38,221 bases of DNA from Clostridiales bacterium. GTDB taxonomy: Bacteria; Bacillota; Clostridia; Caldicoprobacterales; UBA3941. The position numbers and the translations under genes are program-made. Under the pieces are notes generated by a model, which made no database searches, was not told the origin of the DNA, and was given only the letters and a program-made list of their open reading frames with translations. Positions 29,478 to 38,221 of this stretch are shown one piece after another (within the stretch, counting starts at the first letter, position 1; each line of letters starts with the position of its first letter). Location of the stretch: NCBI GenBank assembly GCA_012518395.1, contig JAAYSJ010000049.1:1-38221 (forward strand). Reading direction: 5' to 3'.

Positions 29478-30503
29478 ATGGACAGAATAAAGCGAATATT
29501 TAAAAAGTTATTAAAAAGATATGGTCTGGACGCCTTTAGCGCTATGGCCTTGGGTCTTTTCTCCTCGCTGATTATAGGGTTGATCCTTTCACAGATTTCG
29601 AAGATCCCCGGTCTGGGGTTCATCAAAGATTTTTCCGACATTTTATCGGCCCAATCCCCTGTTATAGGGGCTGCCATAGGTGTGGCCGTTGCCCATGGTC
29701 TTGGTGCCAAACCCTTGGTTTTGTTTTCCTCCGCCGCTACGGGGGCTTTTGGCTACAGCTTCATGGGGGCGGGCCCCATGGGTGCTTTTGTAGCCGCTGT
29801 AGTGGGGGCGGAATTCGGACGATTAGTTGCCGGCAAGACCAGGGTAGATATCGTTCTGGTACCTACCGTTACTATTTTAGCCGGGGGCTTGGCAGGAAAA
29901 TTCTTTGGCCCATATATATCAAACTTTATGGTCTGGCTGGGGGTTCTAATAAACAATGCTACTACCTTGCACCCTATCCCGATGGGTATCCTGGTTTCAA
30001 TCTCTATGGGGATGATCCTTACGGCTCCCATAAGCAGTGCAGCCTTGGCTATATCAATGCAGCTATCAGGCCTGGCAGCTGGTGCAGCCACTGTGGGTTG
30101 TTCTACCCAGATGATAGGCTTTGCCGTAGCCAGCTATCGTGAAAATAAGATGGGGGGGCTAATTGCCCAAGGTTTAGGGACTTCTATGCTCCAGGTGCCA
30201 AATATTATTAGGAAACCAATAATTTGGATTCCTCCAATCCTTGCAAGTGCCATCCTCGGTCCTGTATCATCTGCAATTTTAAGGATGGAAAGCAATCCAA
30301 TAGGCGCTGGCATGGGTACCAGTGGTCTTGTAGGGCAATTTGCGCTTTGGGCAACTATGGAGGGAATGATCTCGCCCTGGCTTTTGATCACTGAAATACT
30401 ATTGATGCATTTTATTTTACCGGCTCTTTTAACCCTATTATTCTCCGAGTTTATGAGAAAGAAGAAATGGATAACCTATGGTGATATGGAGCTGCAACTA
30501 TAG
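29478..30503 (+). CDS. PTS EIIC-type (PTS_EIIC_2-like) membrane protein
   Basis: YGLDAFSAMALGLFSSLIIGLILSQIS..., SAATGAFGYSFMGAGPMGAFVAAVVGAEFGRLVAGKTRVDI. Start at MDRIKR chosen from AAAGGA spacing; no IIA/IIB genes adjacent. Confidence 0.8.
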   Translation: MDRIKRIFKKLLKRYGLDAFSAMALGLFSSLIIGLILSQISKIPGLGFIKDFSDILSAQSPVIGAAIGVAVAHGLGAKPLVLFSSAATGAFGYSFMGAGPMGAFVAAVVGAEFGRLVAGKTRVDIVLVPTVTILAGGLAGKFFGPYISNFMVWLGVLINNATTLHPIPMGILVSISMGMILTAPISSAALAISMQLSGLAAGAATVGCSTQMIGFAVASYRENKMGGLIAQGLGTSMLQVPNIIRKPIIWIPPILASAILGPVSSAILRMESNPIGAGMGTSGLVGQFALWATMEGMISPWLLITEILLMHFILPALLTLLFSEFMRKKKWITYGDMELQL

Positions 30504-30509
30504 ATTAAG

Positions 30510-31196
30510 GTGATGATAATGCAGATTTTAAAGAATGATTGGCATGAACTATTAGGTGACGAATTTGAAAAAGAATACTATCTTGATTTAAGACAATTTC
30601 TTATATCCGAATACAAAACGAAAACCATTTATCCGGATATGCATGATATATTCAATGCTCTCCATTACACCCAGTACCGGGATGTAAAGGCGGTGATTTT
30701 AGGTCAGGACCCCTACCATGGACCTAATCAGGCCCACGGTCTTAGCTTCTCGGTAAAGCCGGGAGTTCCTGCCCCACCCTCTCTACAAAACATCTTCAAA
30801 GAGTTAAATAGCGATATGGGTTGTTATATACCCGATAACGGATACTTAAAAAAATGGGCAGATAATGGGGTTATGCTATTAAACACCGTTTTAACTGTAA
30901 GAGGAGGACAGGCCAATTCCCATAAAGGCAAGGGTTGGGAACAATTTACCGATAGAGTTATAGAATTGCTAAACCAAAGGGAGGATCCCGTTGTCTTTAT
31001 TCTATGGGGCAGAAACGCCCAGTCCAAAGAAAGTCTAATTACCGAATCCCAGCACTATATAATAAAGTCCGTGCATCCTAGCCCCTTATCGGCTCATAGG
31101 GGGTTCTTTGGAAGCAAACCCTTTTCCAAGACGAACGACTTTCTTTCGTCTATTGGCAAAGACCCTATAGATTGGCAGATTGAAAATATTGGCTAA
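30510..31196 (+). CDS. ung: uracil-DNA glycosylase family 1
   Basis: [69 protein letters not shown]. Confidence 0.97.
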   Translation: MMIMQILKNDWHELLGDEFEKEYYLDLRQFLISEYKTKTIYPDMHDIFNALHYTQYRDVKAVILGQDPYHGPNQAHGLSFSVKPGVPAPPSLQNIFKELNSDMGCYIPDNGYLKKWADNGVMLLNTVLTVRGGQANSHKGKGWEQFTDRVIELLNQREDPVVFILWGRNAQSKESLITESQHYIIKSVHPSPLSAHRGFFGSKPFSKTNDFLSSIGKDPIDWQIENIG

Positions 31197-31261
31197 TTAT
31201 ACTGCACATAATGCACAGACAGACATAATCAAACGCAATCAGCTTTATGTTTTGGCAAGTT

Positions 31262-31585
31262 TCAAATTCTCCATAAGGAAATCTTTATATCAACACAGCC
31301 ATTAGCTTTGAAGGTTGTACCCTCATCCAATAGCATTTTTCGTTGTTTATCCTTGCCGCCGAAAGCATGGGGCGGCGCCATCTCACCTTTGCCGTTTACA
31401 ACACGATGGCAGGGAAGCCCTAATTGCTTGGAACTACAAGCCAGTGCTCTGCCCACCCTTCGGGCATAATACCTGGAGCCCAGCATAAACCCAATTTGCC
31501 CATAAGTCATAACCTTCCCCTTTGGAATCTCTGCTACTATATTGTATACTGCCTTATAAAATTCTGCCCTTTCCATATCTAACAA
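31262..31585 (-). CDS. single-domain MGMT family protein retaining PCHRV
   Basis: VAEIPKGKVMTYGQIGFMLG...YARRVGRALACS...LGLPCHRVVNGKGEM; 107 aa, so no separate N-terminal domain. Confidence 0.88.
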   Translation of the reverse strand: MLDMERAEFYKAVYNIVAEIPKGKVMTYGQIGFMLGSRYYARRVGRALACSSKQLGLPCHRVVNGKGEMAPPHAFGGKDKQRKMLLDEGTTFKANGCVDIKISLWRI

Positions 31586-31597
31586 AATTTCTCCGGA

Positions 31598-32965
31598 TTA
31601 TTTTGCCTTATCCCTTCGTGATTTAATAAAGGTTACAGCCATCATAGCCAGCATATATATAAGTATTATTATAAAGGTAACATAGTAATACATAGGCTTG
31701 TTTTCCGTATACCCTATAACAGGGAGCCCCAATGCTATCATCAAAGGTATCCCCAAAGGAGCTGCAATAGCGCTGCCTAAAACAAAGTTTTGGGCTACGT
31801 CTGTATCCAGGTTTGGATCTATACCCCTTAAAAGCGCTAATCCCGTAGAGGCTGTCCCCGTTAGCATTCCAAACATGGCCAATATATAATGAATCGTGTT
31901 GTTGTGGAAGGTTCTCCTCCCAAACCAGACGATATAGACTAGGGACGTTATAGCACCAAAAACAGATATAACGGCTAACAATTCCCAATAGTCCTTCATC
32001 GCCTCTATGGAAATAGCCATAACGGATGCTGTAATCATTATATTAAAAAACAATGAGGCCAGGTTGTTCATCATATACCTGTCCAAAAGTGATTTTGTCC
32101 TCTTGCTAATTTTGGTTGTCAGCCCCAAAATCTTTTTAAATAATAGAGCCAATATAATACCAAACAAATAATTGAACCCCTTTATAAGGCTGGCAATAGT
32201 TTCACCAATGGAACCTAAATGGGACAACAACGAACCAAGACCTAAAATAGTAAAATAAGTTACCATATAAATTATAGCTATCCAGACAATCTGCACAGTA
32301 ACGTTATCAAAAAAGTTTATTTCATTAACAGAGGATACAGTCAGCTCTTTAGATTGAAGACCCTTTAAAGTCCTCAGCCTTTCAACAGGTATCTTGTACT
32401 TTCTGATATAATAGTTCAGCATTATTACACCGACAATTCCGCCTACCAAAAACCCCACAGTAGAAAGGGTTAGTCCATATTGATTTGCAAAACCAAAGGG
32501 AAGTACCATATCCCAAGATTCCCCTATGGATGAAGCAAAGCCCGGCCCCTGCCCGTATGCCAAGGGCAACATCAGACCTAGGCCTACAAAGAGATCAGGC
32601 TTAAAGGTCGCTACCATGCCCCATACAACCAGCATACCTATTACTCCTTGGAAACAATAGGTGGAGATGATAAACAGACCCGACTTTATCGAATCGGTTC
32701 TGTGCTTGACCCCTTCCTCAGTAAGGGTCAAGGCTATAAATCCAAGACCCATGGTGTGAAATACCAACTTCTCATAAAAATCCGTATTGAACCGAACCCA
32801 CCCCAATACTTCCGGTCCAATAATTAAGCCTAAGAAACCAGCCAGCAGAGCAGTTGGAATAACGATACTCTTAAACAGACCCAGTTTTTCTTTTATGAGC
32901 TTGGCTACAAACATTAGCACAAAGATTAATAGAATATTCATAACTATTGCCCAATCAGAACTCAT
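31598..32965 (-). CDS. sodium:glutamate symporter (GltS/ESS family)-like
   Basis: Multi-TM protein with GLGLMLPLAYGQGPGFASSIGESW and AMFGMLTGTASTGLALLRGIDP, ESS-family-like repeats. Confidence 0.75.
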   Translation of the reverse strand: MSSDWAIVMNILLIFVLMFVAKLIKEKLGLFKSIVIPTALLAGFLGLIIGPEVLGWVRFNTDFYEKLVFHTMGLGFIALTLTEEGVKHRTDSIKSGLFIISTYCFQGVIGMLVVWGMVATFKPDLFVGLGLMLPLAYGQGPGFASSIGESWDMVLPFGFANQYGLTLSTVGFLVGGIVGVIMLNYYIRKYKIPVERLRTLKGLQSKELTVSSVNEINFFDNVTVQIVWIAIIYMVTYFTILGLGSLLSHLGSIGETIASLIKGFNYLFGIILALLFKKILGLTTKISKRTKSLLDRYMMNNLASLFFNIMITASVMAISIEAMKDYWELLAVISVFGAITSLVYIVWFGRRTFHNNTIHYILAMFGMLTGTASTGLALLRGIDPNLDTDVAQNFVLGSAIAAPLGIPLMIALGLPVIGYTENKPMYYYVTFIIILIYMLAMMAVTFIKSRRDKAK

Positions 32966-34128
32966 TGATTTGTCCCCCTTTTAAGCATTGTTATCAGATC
33001 AAAAAATAGTTTAACCGACATATGTTTTTTAGGATCGAAAGTAAAACGATATTTTGTTCCATTCACAAAAAATTCAACAACATCTAAAAATGTTATGCTC
33101 AGACCCGATATGCTCCCGGGGCGGATATCCTCTGTCTCATTATCGCAATTCTTTATAGTGACCTTTTCCTGCGTAAATATGAGATCAACAAAACCCTGTG
33201 TTCTGTTATTTGCCTTTGTCTCTATTCTCTCTAATAAAATCTGGCTATTGGTAAAGAAAAAACCGTCCTCGATTATCTTGGGCAATAGGCTTCTTTGCCA
33301 TCTATTCCAAGAAACGGTTTCATTAAACCGTTTACAGTCTTCGATCATACCGTATTCATTTATTGAGTGCCTTGTATGGCAAATCTTACAATAGAATTCA
33401 TTGCCCTTAGAACTAATGCTGTTAACAGCCTGACAATCGGCGCAGATATATAAGAGCCTTTCAATATCCTCGGCAAGTCTTTTTCCCCTAAAGAGAATCC
33501 TATTTTCCTTTTGCCATTGAAATTCATCATAGCTCAACTCTTCTACCAATAGGTCATGCAATTCACCCGCAGTTTTCCCTGCGATCCTTTCTCTGCTGAA
33601 AATTTCTTTTATATCAAGAACCATTTTCCCTTTTCTAAAGTGGGATGCCCAACGGGGCTTGCTCAAAAACCCGCCTTTATAAAAAATAGCATAGACGGGA
33701 ACCTTTAAGAGCTTGATCAGCTTTGCAGTGGAGGGTATTATTATATCGGTTTCCCCGTCCCAGTTTCTACCGCCTTCAGGGTACAGGCCAACGGGTCGTC
33801 CCATTTTTATATGCCTCAATATCTCCCTTATAGACCTTGAATCCGATCTGTTTTTTGAAAAAGGAATGCTTTCTAACATATCTAATAAAAACTTTTTTAG
33901 CTTACTATCATAATTAGCGTCTGCTGCTATATATCGAATCAATCTGTTTGAAACCATATTGCTAATAATAGGATCAAAAGCGGTGACATGATGCCCCAGC
34001 AATAAATAAGGCCCGTCAATATTCTTTAAAGGATTATTTTCTATATGAATATTGAACTTATTTTTTAGATATAAATTAACGGGCTGTTTTAATAGTGTAT
34101 AAAAGAAATCTCCCTTGGTACGTTTCAT
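32962..34128 (-). CDS. PlsC-type acyltransferase with zinc-ribbon insert and C-terminal extension
   Basis: GHHVTAFDP (HxxxxD), LYPEGGRNWDG (EGxR), then CADC...CKIC zinc ribbon and an additional ~120 aa domain. Confidence 0.8.
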   Translation of the reverse strand: MKRTKGDFFYTLLKQPVNLYLKNKFNIHIENNPLKNIDGPYLLLGHHVTAFDPIISNMVSNRLIRYIAADANYDSKLKKFLLDMLESIPFSKNRSDSRSIREILRHIKMGRPVGLYPEGGRNWDGETDIIIPSTAKLIKLLKVPVYAIFYKGGFLSKPRWASHFRKGKMVLDIKEIFSRERIAGKTAGELHDLLVEELSYDEFQWQKENRILFRGKRLAEDIERLLYICADCQAVNSISSKGNEFYCKICHTRHSINEYGMIEDCKRFNETVSWNRWQRSLLPKIIEDGFFFTNSQILLERIETKANNRTQGFVDLIFTQEKVTIKNCDNETEDIRPGSISGLSITFLDVVEFFVNGTKYRFTFDPKKHMSVKLFFDLITMLKRGTNQ

Positions 34129-34173
34129 AACCCACTCCCTATATCTACGTGATTTGCGTTAAATAACAATTAT

Positions 34174-34256
34174 GCAGTAGGGAATGGATCCTGGATCATT
34201 CCGGGTTCCTGTCCCGTATATATTGGCGGAACGACACAGGGGTCGTTCCCTACCGC
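34174..34256. repeat. MITE-like / interspersed palindromic repeat
   Basis: Ends GCAGTAGGGAAT ... GTTCCCTACCGC form inverted repeats; internal GGAACGAC-ACAGG-GGTCGTTCC and GGAATGGATCCTGGATCATTCC hairpins. Confidence 0.65.
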
Positions 34257-34360
34257 TATATCTAATGTCGCGCTATTTATATATTGTGTAAATCATAACC
34301 CCCGAAATATGTCGAAGTATTGTTTTTTTATTATACCAGAAAAAGCAGAGAATAAAAAAT

Positions 34361-34759
34361 TTATTTATGATAAGGTTCATTATTTATAATCCGATAGGCT
34401 CTGTAAATTTGCTTATAGAGGATTATTAGCATCAAATTCCTGTCAATATCCATATTGGATATATTCAGTGCAAAATCGGCCTTTACCTTGGCATATTCAT
34501 CCTCGAAAACGAAAATCATATCGCTGGTGCCGCCTATTCCCAAAGCTTCTATTTTCCCAGCCAATTGATCTGAAGAAATAGACTCCCCGCTCTGGCCTAT
34601 TTTAAAAATATAAGCAGTATCCTTTATTTCCTTGTGGATGTTTACGCCAATTTTTAGTTCGACCCTACAATATTTGCCCAATCTTTTGGCATATTCATTT
34701 ATGCCCTCAAGGATAAATTTGTCCTTAATCTTTTTCCCTCTGATTATCTTTATCTTCAA
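34361..34759 (-). CDS. RlmH-like SPOUT protein lacking the GGSxG SAM loop but keeping the C-terminal tail
   Basis: MKIKIIRGKKIKDKFILEGINEYAKRLGKYCRVELKI...; C-term LYKQIYRAYRIINNEPYHK is intact; FVIGGSLGL equivalent replaced by FVFEDEYAK. Confidence 0.8.
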   Translation of the reverse strand: MKIKIIRGKKIKDKFILEGINEYAKRLGKYCRVELKIGVNIHKEIKDTAYIFKIGQSGESISSDQLAGKIEALGIGGTSDMIFVFEDEYAKVKADFALNISNMDIDRNLMLIILYKQIYRAYRIINNEPYHK

Positions 34760-34900
34760 TTTCTCAGGCTCCCGCTAATTGAGTTACTACATAAAATTCA
34801 ATCAAATTATTCCAAATCTATCATCACTATTAATTCCCTGCTACTGCCCGGTAAAAGCACTTTGGAAGTTATTGCGGTATTCAATATAATCGGATTACTT

Positions 34901-35353
34901 CTATTCTATTATATGTCTGATCTGGTCTAACAGAATTAGTCGCATTAGCTGATGTGGGAAGGTTAGCCTTGAAAAAGACAGCGATAAATCCGCCATTTTT
35001 AATATCCCTGCATCCAGCCCCAAGGAACCGCCGATTATAAAATCCACATTTTCCTTGCCTTCCTCCACCGCGTCCCGGATACTTTTTCTGAAATTTTCTG
35101 TAGATAAGGCTTTGCCTTCTATTGCCAACGCGATTATAAATGAATTAGGTCTGATTAAATTATTGATTCGTTGCCCTTCTTTTACCTTTACCATGTTAGT
35201 TTGAGCCAAGGATAGTCTTTCCGGCGTCCTTTCGTCGGTAACCTCCATGATTTCAACAGGACAAAATCGCCTCAGATTCAGGAGGGTTTTTTCAATATTC
35301 TGACGGAGATATTTTTCCTTGATTTTTCCTACCGCTATAATTCTTATGTCCAT
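34901..35353 (-). CDS. rlmH: RlmH-like SPOUT methyltransferase keeping the GGSLG loop but truncated at the C-terminus
   Basis: MDIRIIAVGKIKEKYLRQNIEKTLLNLRRFCPVEIMEVTDERTPERLS...FIIGGSLGLDAGILKMADLSLSFSRLTFPHQLMRLILLDQIRHIIE*; expected YRAxxIxxGxxYHK tail is absent. Confidence 0.85.
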   Translation of the reverse strand: MDIRIIAVGKIKEKYLRQNIEKTLLNLRRFCPVEIMEVTDERTPERLSLAQTNMVKVKEGQRINNLIRPNSFIIALAIEGKALSTENFRKSIRDAVEEGKENVDFIIGGSLGLDAGILKMADLSLSFSRLTFPHQLMRLILLDQIRHIIE

Positions 35354-35420
35354 ATATTCCGCAAATTCTATATCCTTTCAATGAAAAAATATCGATATTT
35401 CGGATACAAAACCCAAAATT

Positions 35421-36413
35421 CTAAAGATTAAGTACACCGCTCATATACAATATTTCAGTAACAAGGCTTACCAGCACTATAAAGGCAGCCACCAGGGCAG
35501 GCGCTATTTCAAAGAAGGTAGATCGCCTCAATTCCTGTACCCCTACTGCTCTGATACGGCCTTTATTCTTGGTGCATCTATGAAATACCGTTGCGAATAT
35601 AGCAAACAATACCAAAGAAAAAAGCCCGATTACAGACCATGCGATAATCGCTACTACAAGTTCTTCCTTTGGAAGTTGGCTTAGGTCTTGGGGCAGGGTC
35701 TCGGCTCCCCCCATATTATCCATTGCCCAGTTTTGCACAAATAAAATGCACACCGTGGCAGCATTATGTACAAAGTGATATATGACTCCTGCAAAAATAG
35801 AGTCTGTCCTGTATACTACATAGCTTATCACTATCCCAAGCAGAATAATGGTAGGTATGGTCATCAGCTGAAGGTGAAGCATACCAAATAGCACACCTGT
35901 AATCAGGATAGCCCCTTTGGCGCCTAACCTCTCATACCCCCTGAGGATAAGACCCCTGAATAAAAATTCTTCAACCATAGCAGGAACCAACCCAATTGCC
36001 AAAAGGGCGGCTAAAAGCTGTGATCCTGTTTCAATGACAGGGAGTTCCTGACCTATCGGGGTACCTATCTGACTAATGATAAAATACCATATAAGATTGA
36101 TAATTAAAGTAACACCATATCCAAATACAGCCATACCCAAAACCAACAAAATCTCTGCAGGCTTTATTCTATTGTAGCGTACAGTTTTAGCGATATTGAT
36201 CCTGGTAACAAGCATATAAATAAGAGCTGGCAGACCTATAAGTAATATTTCCAGGATGGCTAATCTGGCATAATAATTTGCCCCATCCTCCCTCTGGGGC
36301 AGCCATTTTAATGAAACCGCCTGGACGCCTATCATCAATACCAGTACGCTCAGATATACCAGATTTACCCCCCATATCGTGGGCTGTTTCCCTGTCCTGT
36401 TCAAACCTTGCAT
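35421..36413 (-). CDS. CPBP family intramembrane glutamic endopeptidase
   Basis: EEFLFRGLILRGYER (EExxxR), FGMLHLQ (FxxxH), HFVHNAA (HxxxN). Confidence 0.92.
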   Translation of the reverse strand: MQGLNRTGKQPTIWGVNLVYLSVLVLMIGVQAVSLKWLPQREDGANYYARLAILEILLIGLPALIYMLVTRINIAKTVRYNRIKPAEILLVLGMAVFGYGVTLIINLIWYFIISQIGTPIGQELPVIETGSQLLAALLAIGLVPAMVEEFLFRGLILRGYERLGAKGAILITGVLFGMLHLQLMTIPTIILLGIVISYVVYRTDSIFAGVIYHFVHNAATVCILFVQNWAMDNMGGAETLPQDLSQLPKEELVVAIIAWSVIGLFSLVLFAIFATVFHRCTKNKGRIRAVGVQELRRSTFFEIAPALVAAFIVLVSLVTEILYMSGVLNL

Positions 36414-36588
36414 ATATTTCTCCTTTCCGTAGTACCGATATAAGTATTAAATGCAATCCACTGGGATCCCTGTAAGGCTGGATCCCTCGGCATGATCCAA
36501 TGGGAATAAAGAACCTTCCTATCACCTTATTAGTATTATAACCCAGGTTTGGGGCTTTGAGAAACCAGCAAAACTATAAAAACTTTTT

Positions 36589-36618
36589 TTGACAAACAAC
36601 TAGAAAAGATAGTATAAT
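36589..36618 (+). promoter_or_regulatory. sigma-A-type promoter for citrate synthase gene
   Basis: TTGACA (36589-36594), 18 bp spacer, TATAAT (36613-36618). Confidence 0.8.
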
Positions 36619-36720
36619 ATTGTTTCACACAATTATATCCCAAGCCTTGACGTACTTCATTATATTTTGTATCTTATACTTCTATATTATCATAGTTATG
36701 TACATAGAAAGGAGAAAAAT

Positions 36721-38088
36721 ATGCCGGATAACAAGTATTCCCGAATTACGCCTGAAATTATGGGTTTTGCCCAATTATGTCTGCAAAATAGCAATATTGA
36801 CCCCGCCCTTTATACAAAATATGATGTGAAACGAGGGCTTAGAGATCTTAATGGAAAAGGTGTATTAACCGGTCTTACTGAGATAAGCGAGGTTCAGCCT
36901 GATTCAACTGATGAAAATGGGGAACTGGTTCACGGAAAAGGAAAGCTCTATTATAGGGGAATAGATGTGGAAGACATCGTGAACGGTTCTATGGAAAATG
37001 AATTCTTCTGTTATGAGGAGACAGCATATCTCCTTTTATTCGGTCAACTCCCAACCAGGGAGCAATTGAAACAATTCGTTGAGATATTGGCCTTTTACAG
37101 GACACTTCCGACGAATTTTGTCAGGGATATCATTCTAAAAGCGCCCAGCGCAAATATGATGAATACTCTGGCTCGGAGTGTCCTTACCCTATACTCCTAT
37201 GATACTAATTCAGAGGATGTATCTATACCCAATGTCCTTAGACAGTCCCTGCAGCTTATTGCCCTCTTTCCCTGCCTATCGGTATATGCTTATCAGGCAT
37301 ATAACCATTACAAGGAAGGCAAAAGTCTGTTTATCCATAAACCAAAAGCTGAACTTTCCACTGCGGAAAACATTTTACGTATTCTCCGCCCGGATAAGAG
37401 ATATACGCCCCTTGAGGCCAGGCTTCTGGATGTAGCCCTGGTTCTCCACGCCGAACACGGGGGTGGCAACAATTCAACCTTTACCACCCATGTCGTAACC
37501 TCCTCGGGCACGGATACCTATTCTTCCGTCGCCGCATCCTTGGGTTCGTTAAAAGGACCAAAACACGGCGGGGCTAACATAAAAGTGGTGGAAATGTTTG
37601 AAGATATTAAGACAGCTGTCTCCGACTGGTCTGACGAGGACGAAATCCGTAAATATCTTAGCAAAATTCTGGATAAAAAGGCCTTTGATAAAACCGGGCT
37701 TATTTACGGGATGGGTCACGCTGTTTATTCCTTATCCGATCCCAGAGCCAGGGTTCTGAAAAAACTGGTCAAAGGCCTTAGTGAAGAAAAGGGTCTGGCC
37801 AAGGAATATAAACTTTATACTAGCGTGGAACGCATAGCCGCAGAACTTATATCAGAAAAAAGGAAGATCTACAAGGGTGTAGGTGCCAATGTTGATTTTT
37901 ACAGTGGTTTTGTGTACGATATGCTGGGGTTGCCTATTCAGCTATATACCCCAATTTTTGCTGTTTCCCGTATTGCGGGCTGGAGCGCCCATAGAATTGA
38001 AGAGCTCATAAACGGTGGCAAAATTATACGGCCTGCCTATATGCAGGTTCAGGAACGCACCCCCTATAAACCTATAGAAAAAAGATGA
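36721..38088 (+). CDS. citrate synthase
   Basis: LYYRGIDVEDIVNG, AYLLLFGQLPTREQL, LHAEHGGGNNSTFTTHVVTSSGTDTYSSVAASLGSLKGPKHGGAN, GMGHAVYSLSDPRA, NVDFYSGFVYDMLG. ATG at 36721 after AGAAAGGAG. Confidence 0.95.
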   Translation: MPDNKYSRITPEIMGFAQLCLQNSNIDPALYTKYDVKRGLRDLNGKGVLTGLTEISEVQPDSTDENGELVHGKGKLYYRGIDVEDIVNGSMENEFFCYEETAYLLLFGQLPTREQLKQFVEILAFYRTLPTNFVRDIILKAPSANMMNTLARSVLTLYSYDTNSEDVSIPNVLRQSLQLIALFPCLSVYAYQAYNHYKEGKSLFIHKPKAELSTAENILRILRPDKRYTPLEARLLDVALVLHAEHGGGNNSTFTTHVVTSSGTDTYSSVAASLGSLKGPKHGGANIKVVEMFEDIKTAVSDWSDEDEIRKYLSKILDKKAFDKTGLIYGMGHAVYSLSDPRARVLKKLVKGLSEEKGLAKEYKLYTSVERIAAELISEKRKIYKGVGANVDFYSGFVYDMLGLPIQLYTPIFAVSRIAGWSAHRIEELINGGKIIRPAYMQVQERTPYKPIEKR

Positions 38089-38095
38089 GCAAATG

Positions 38096-38121
38096 TTAAA
38101 AAGCCGATCTTAGATCGGCTT
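38096..38121. terminator. terminator-like hairpin between convergent genes
   Basis: AAGCCGATC-TTA-GATCGGCTT; T-run is better on the minus strand (GGCTTTTTAAC). Confidence 0.75.
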
Positions 38122-38221
38122 CTTGACTAAGGTCATATTAAGTATTATTTCTTGCCCATCTCTGATAATCCTTATGTCAATATTTTGCCCTACACCATAG
38201 GAATAGATGCCCCTTCTTAAG
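38110..38221 (-). CDS. C-terminal end of an HtrA-like PDZ serine protease (partial, runs off window)
   Basis: Minus-strand translation ...RRGIYSYGVGQNIDIRIIRDGQEIILNMTLVKKPI* resembles the end of a PDZ domain; htrA is a common rlmH neighbour in Firmicutes. Confidence 0.6.
   Translation of the reverse strand, partial: LRRGIYSYGVGQNIDIRIIRDGQEIILNMTLVKKPI

Noticed and set aside
36450-36490. GGGATCC...GGATCCC inverted repeat upstream of the CPBP gene
   Set aside because: Only 7-bp arms and no supporting context; likely chance or a repeat fragment.
168-38088. Many short ORFs antisense to or overlapping clear genes (e.g. 3574-4365 -, 9672-10184 +, 28147-28677 +)
   Set aside because: They overlap well-supported coding regions on the opposite strand or in another frame and show no recognisable domain or ribosome-binding context.
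1-38221. CRISPR array, Cas, toxin-antitoxin or phage module
   Set aside because: No regularly spaced repeats, cas-like proteins, TA pair or phage structural genes were seen on reading the ORFs and sequence.

Overview
This is a 38.2 kb chromosomal window from a low-GC Firmicute, probably a clostridial lineage. Most of it is housekeeping and metabolic: yhaM, queT, ileS with a T-box leader, asnS, asnA, a GPH sugar transporter, a DUF2961/GH172 protein, ddh, nrdD/nrdG behind a cobalamin riboswitch, a histidine kinase/response regulator/ABC module, a PTS EIIC, ung, an MGMT-like protein, gltS, an acyltransferase, two rlmH-like genes, a CPBP protease, citrate synthase, and the 3' end of an htrA-like gene. 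The first ~4.5 kb is an accessory/decay zone. It holds a degraded IS110-family element nested inside a degraded IS4-family element with readable terminal inverted repeats, followed by a GntR/YtrA-type regulator and an ABC permease/ATPase remnant created by a deletion. The observations most worth follow-up are: (1) two tandem RlmH paralogs with complementary defects, one keeping the SAM-loop motif but lacking the conserved C-terminal tail, the other keeping the tail but lacking the SAM loop; (2) a B12 riboswitch in front of class III RNR genes whose nrdG has no ATG/GTG/TTG start upstream of its radical-SAM cysteines; (3) a possible non-autonomous IS110 remnant that retains its presumptive bridge-RNA region; (4) an HflK/HflC hybrid with an in-frame nonsense codon. 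All homology calls come from reading sequence motifs by eye; no searches were run.
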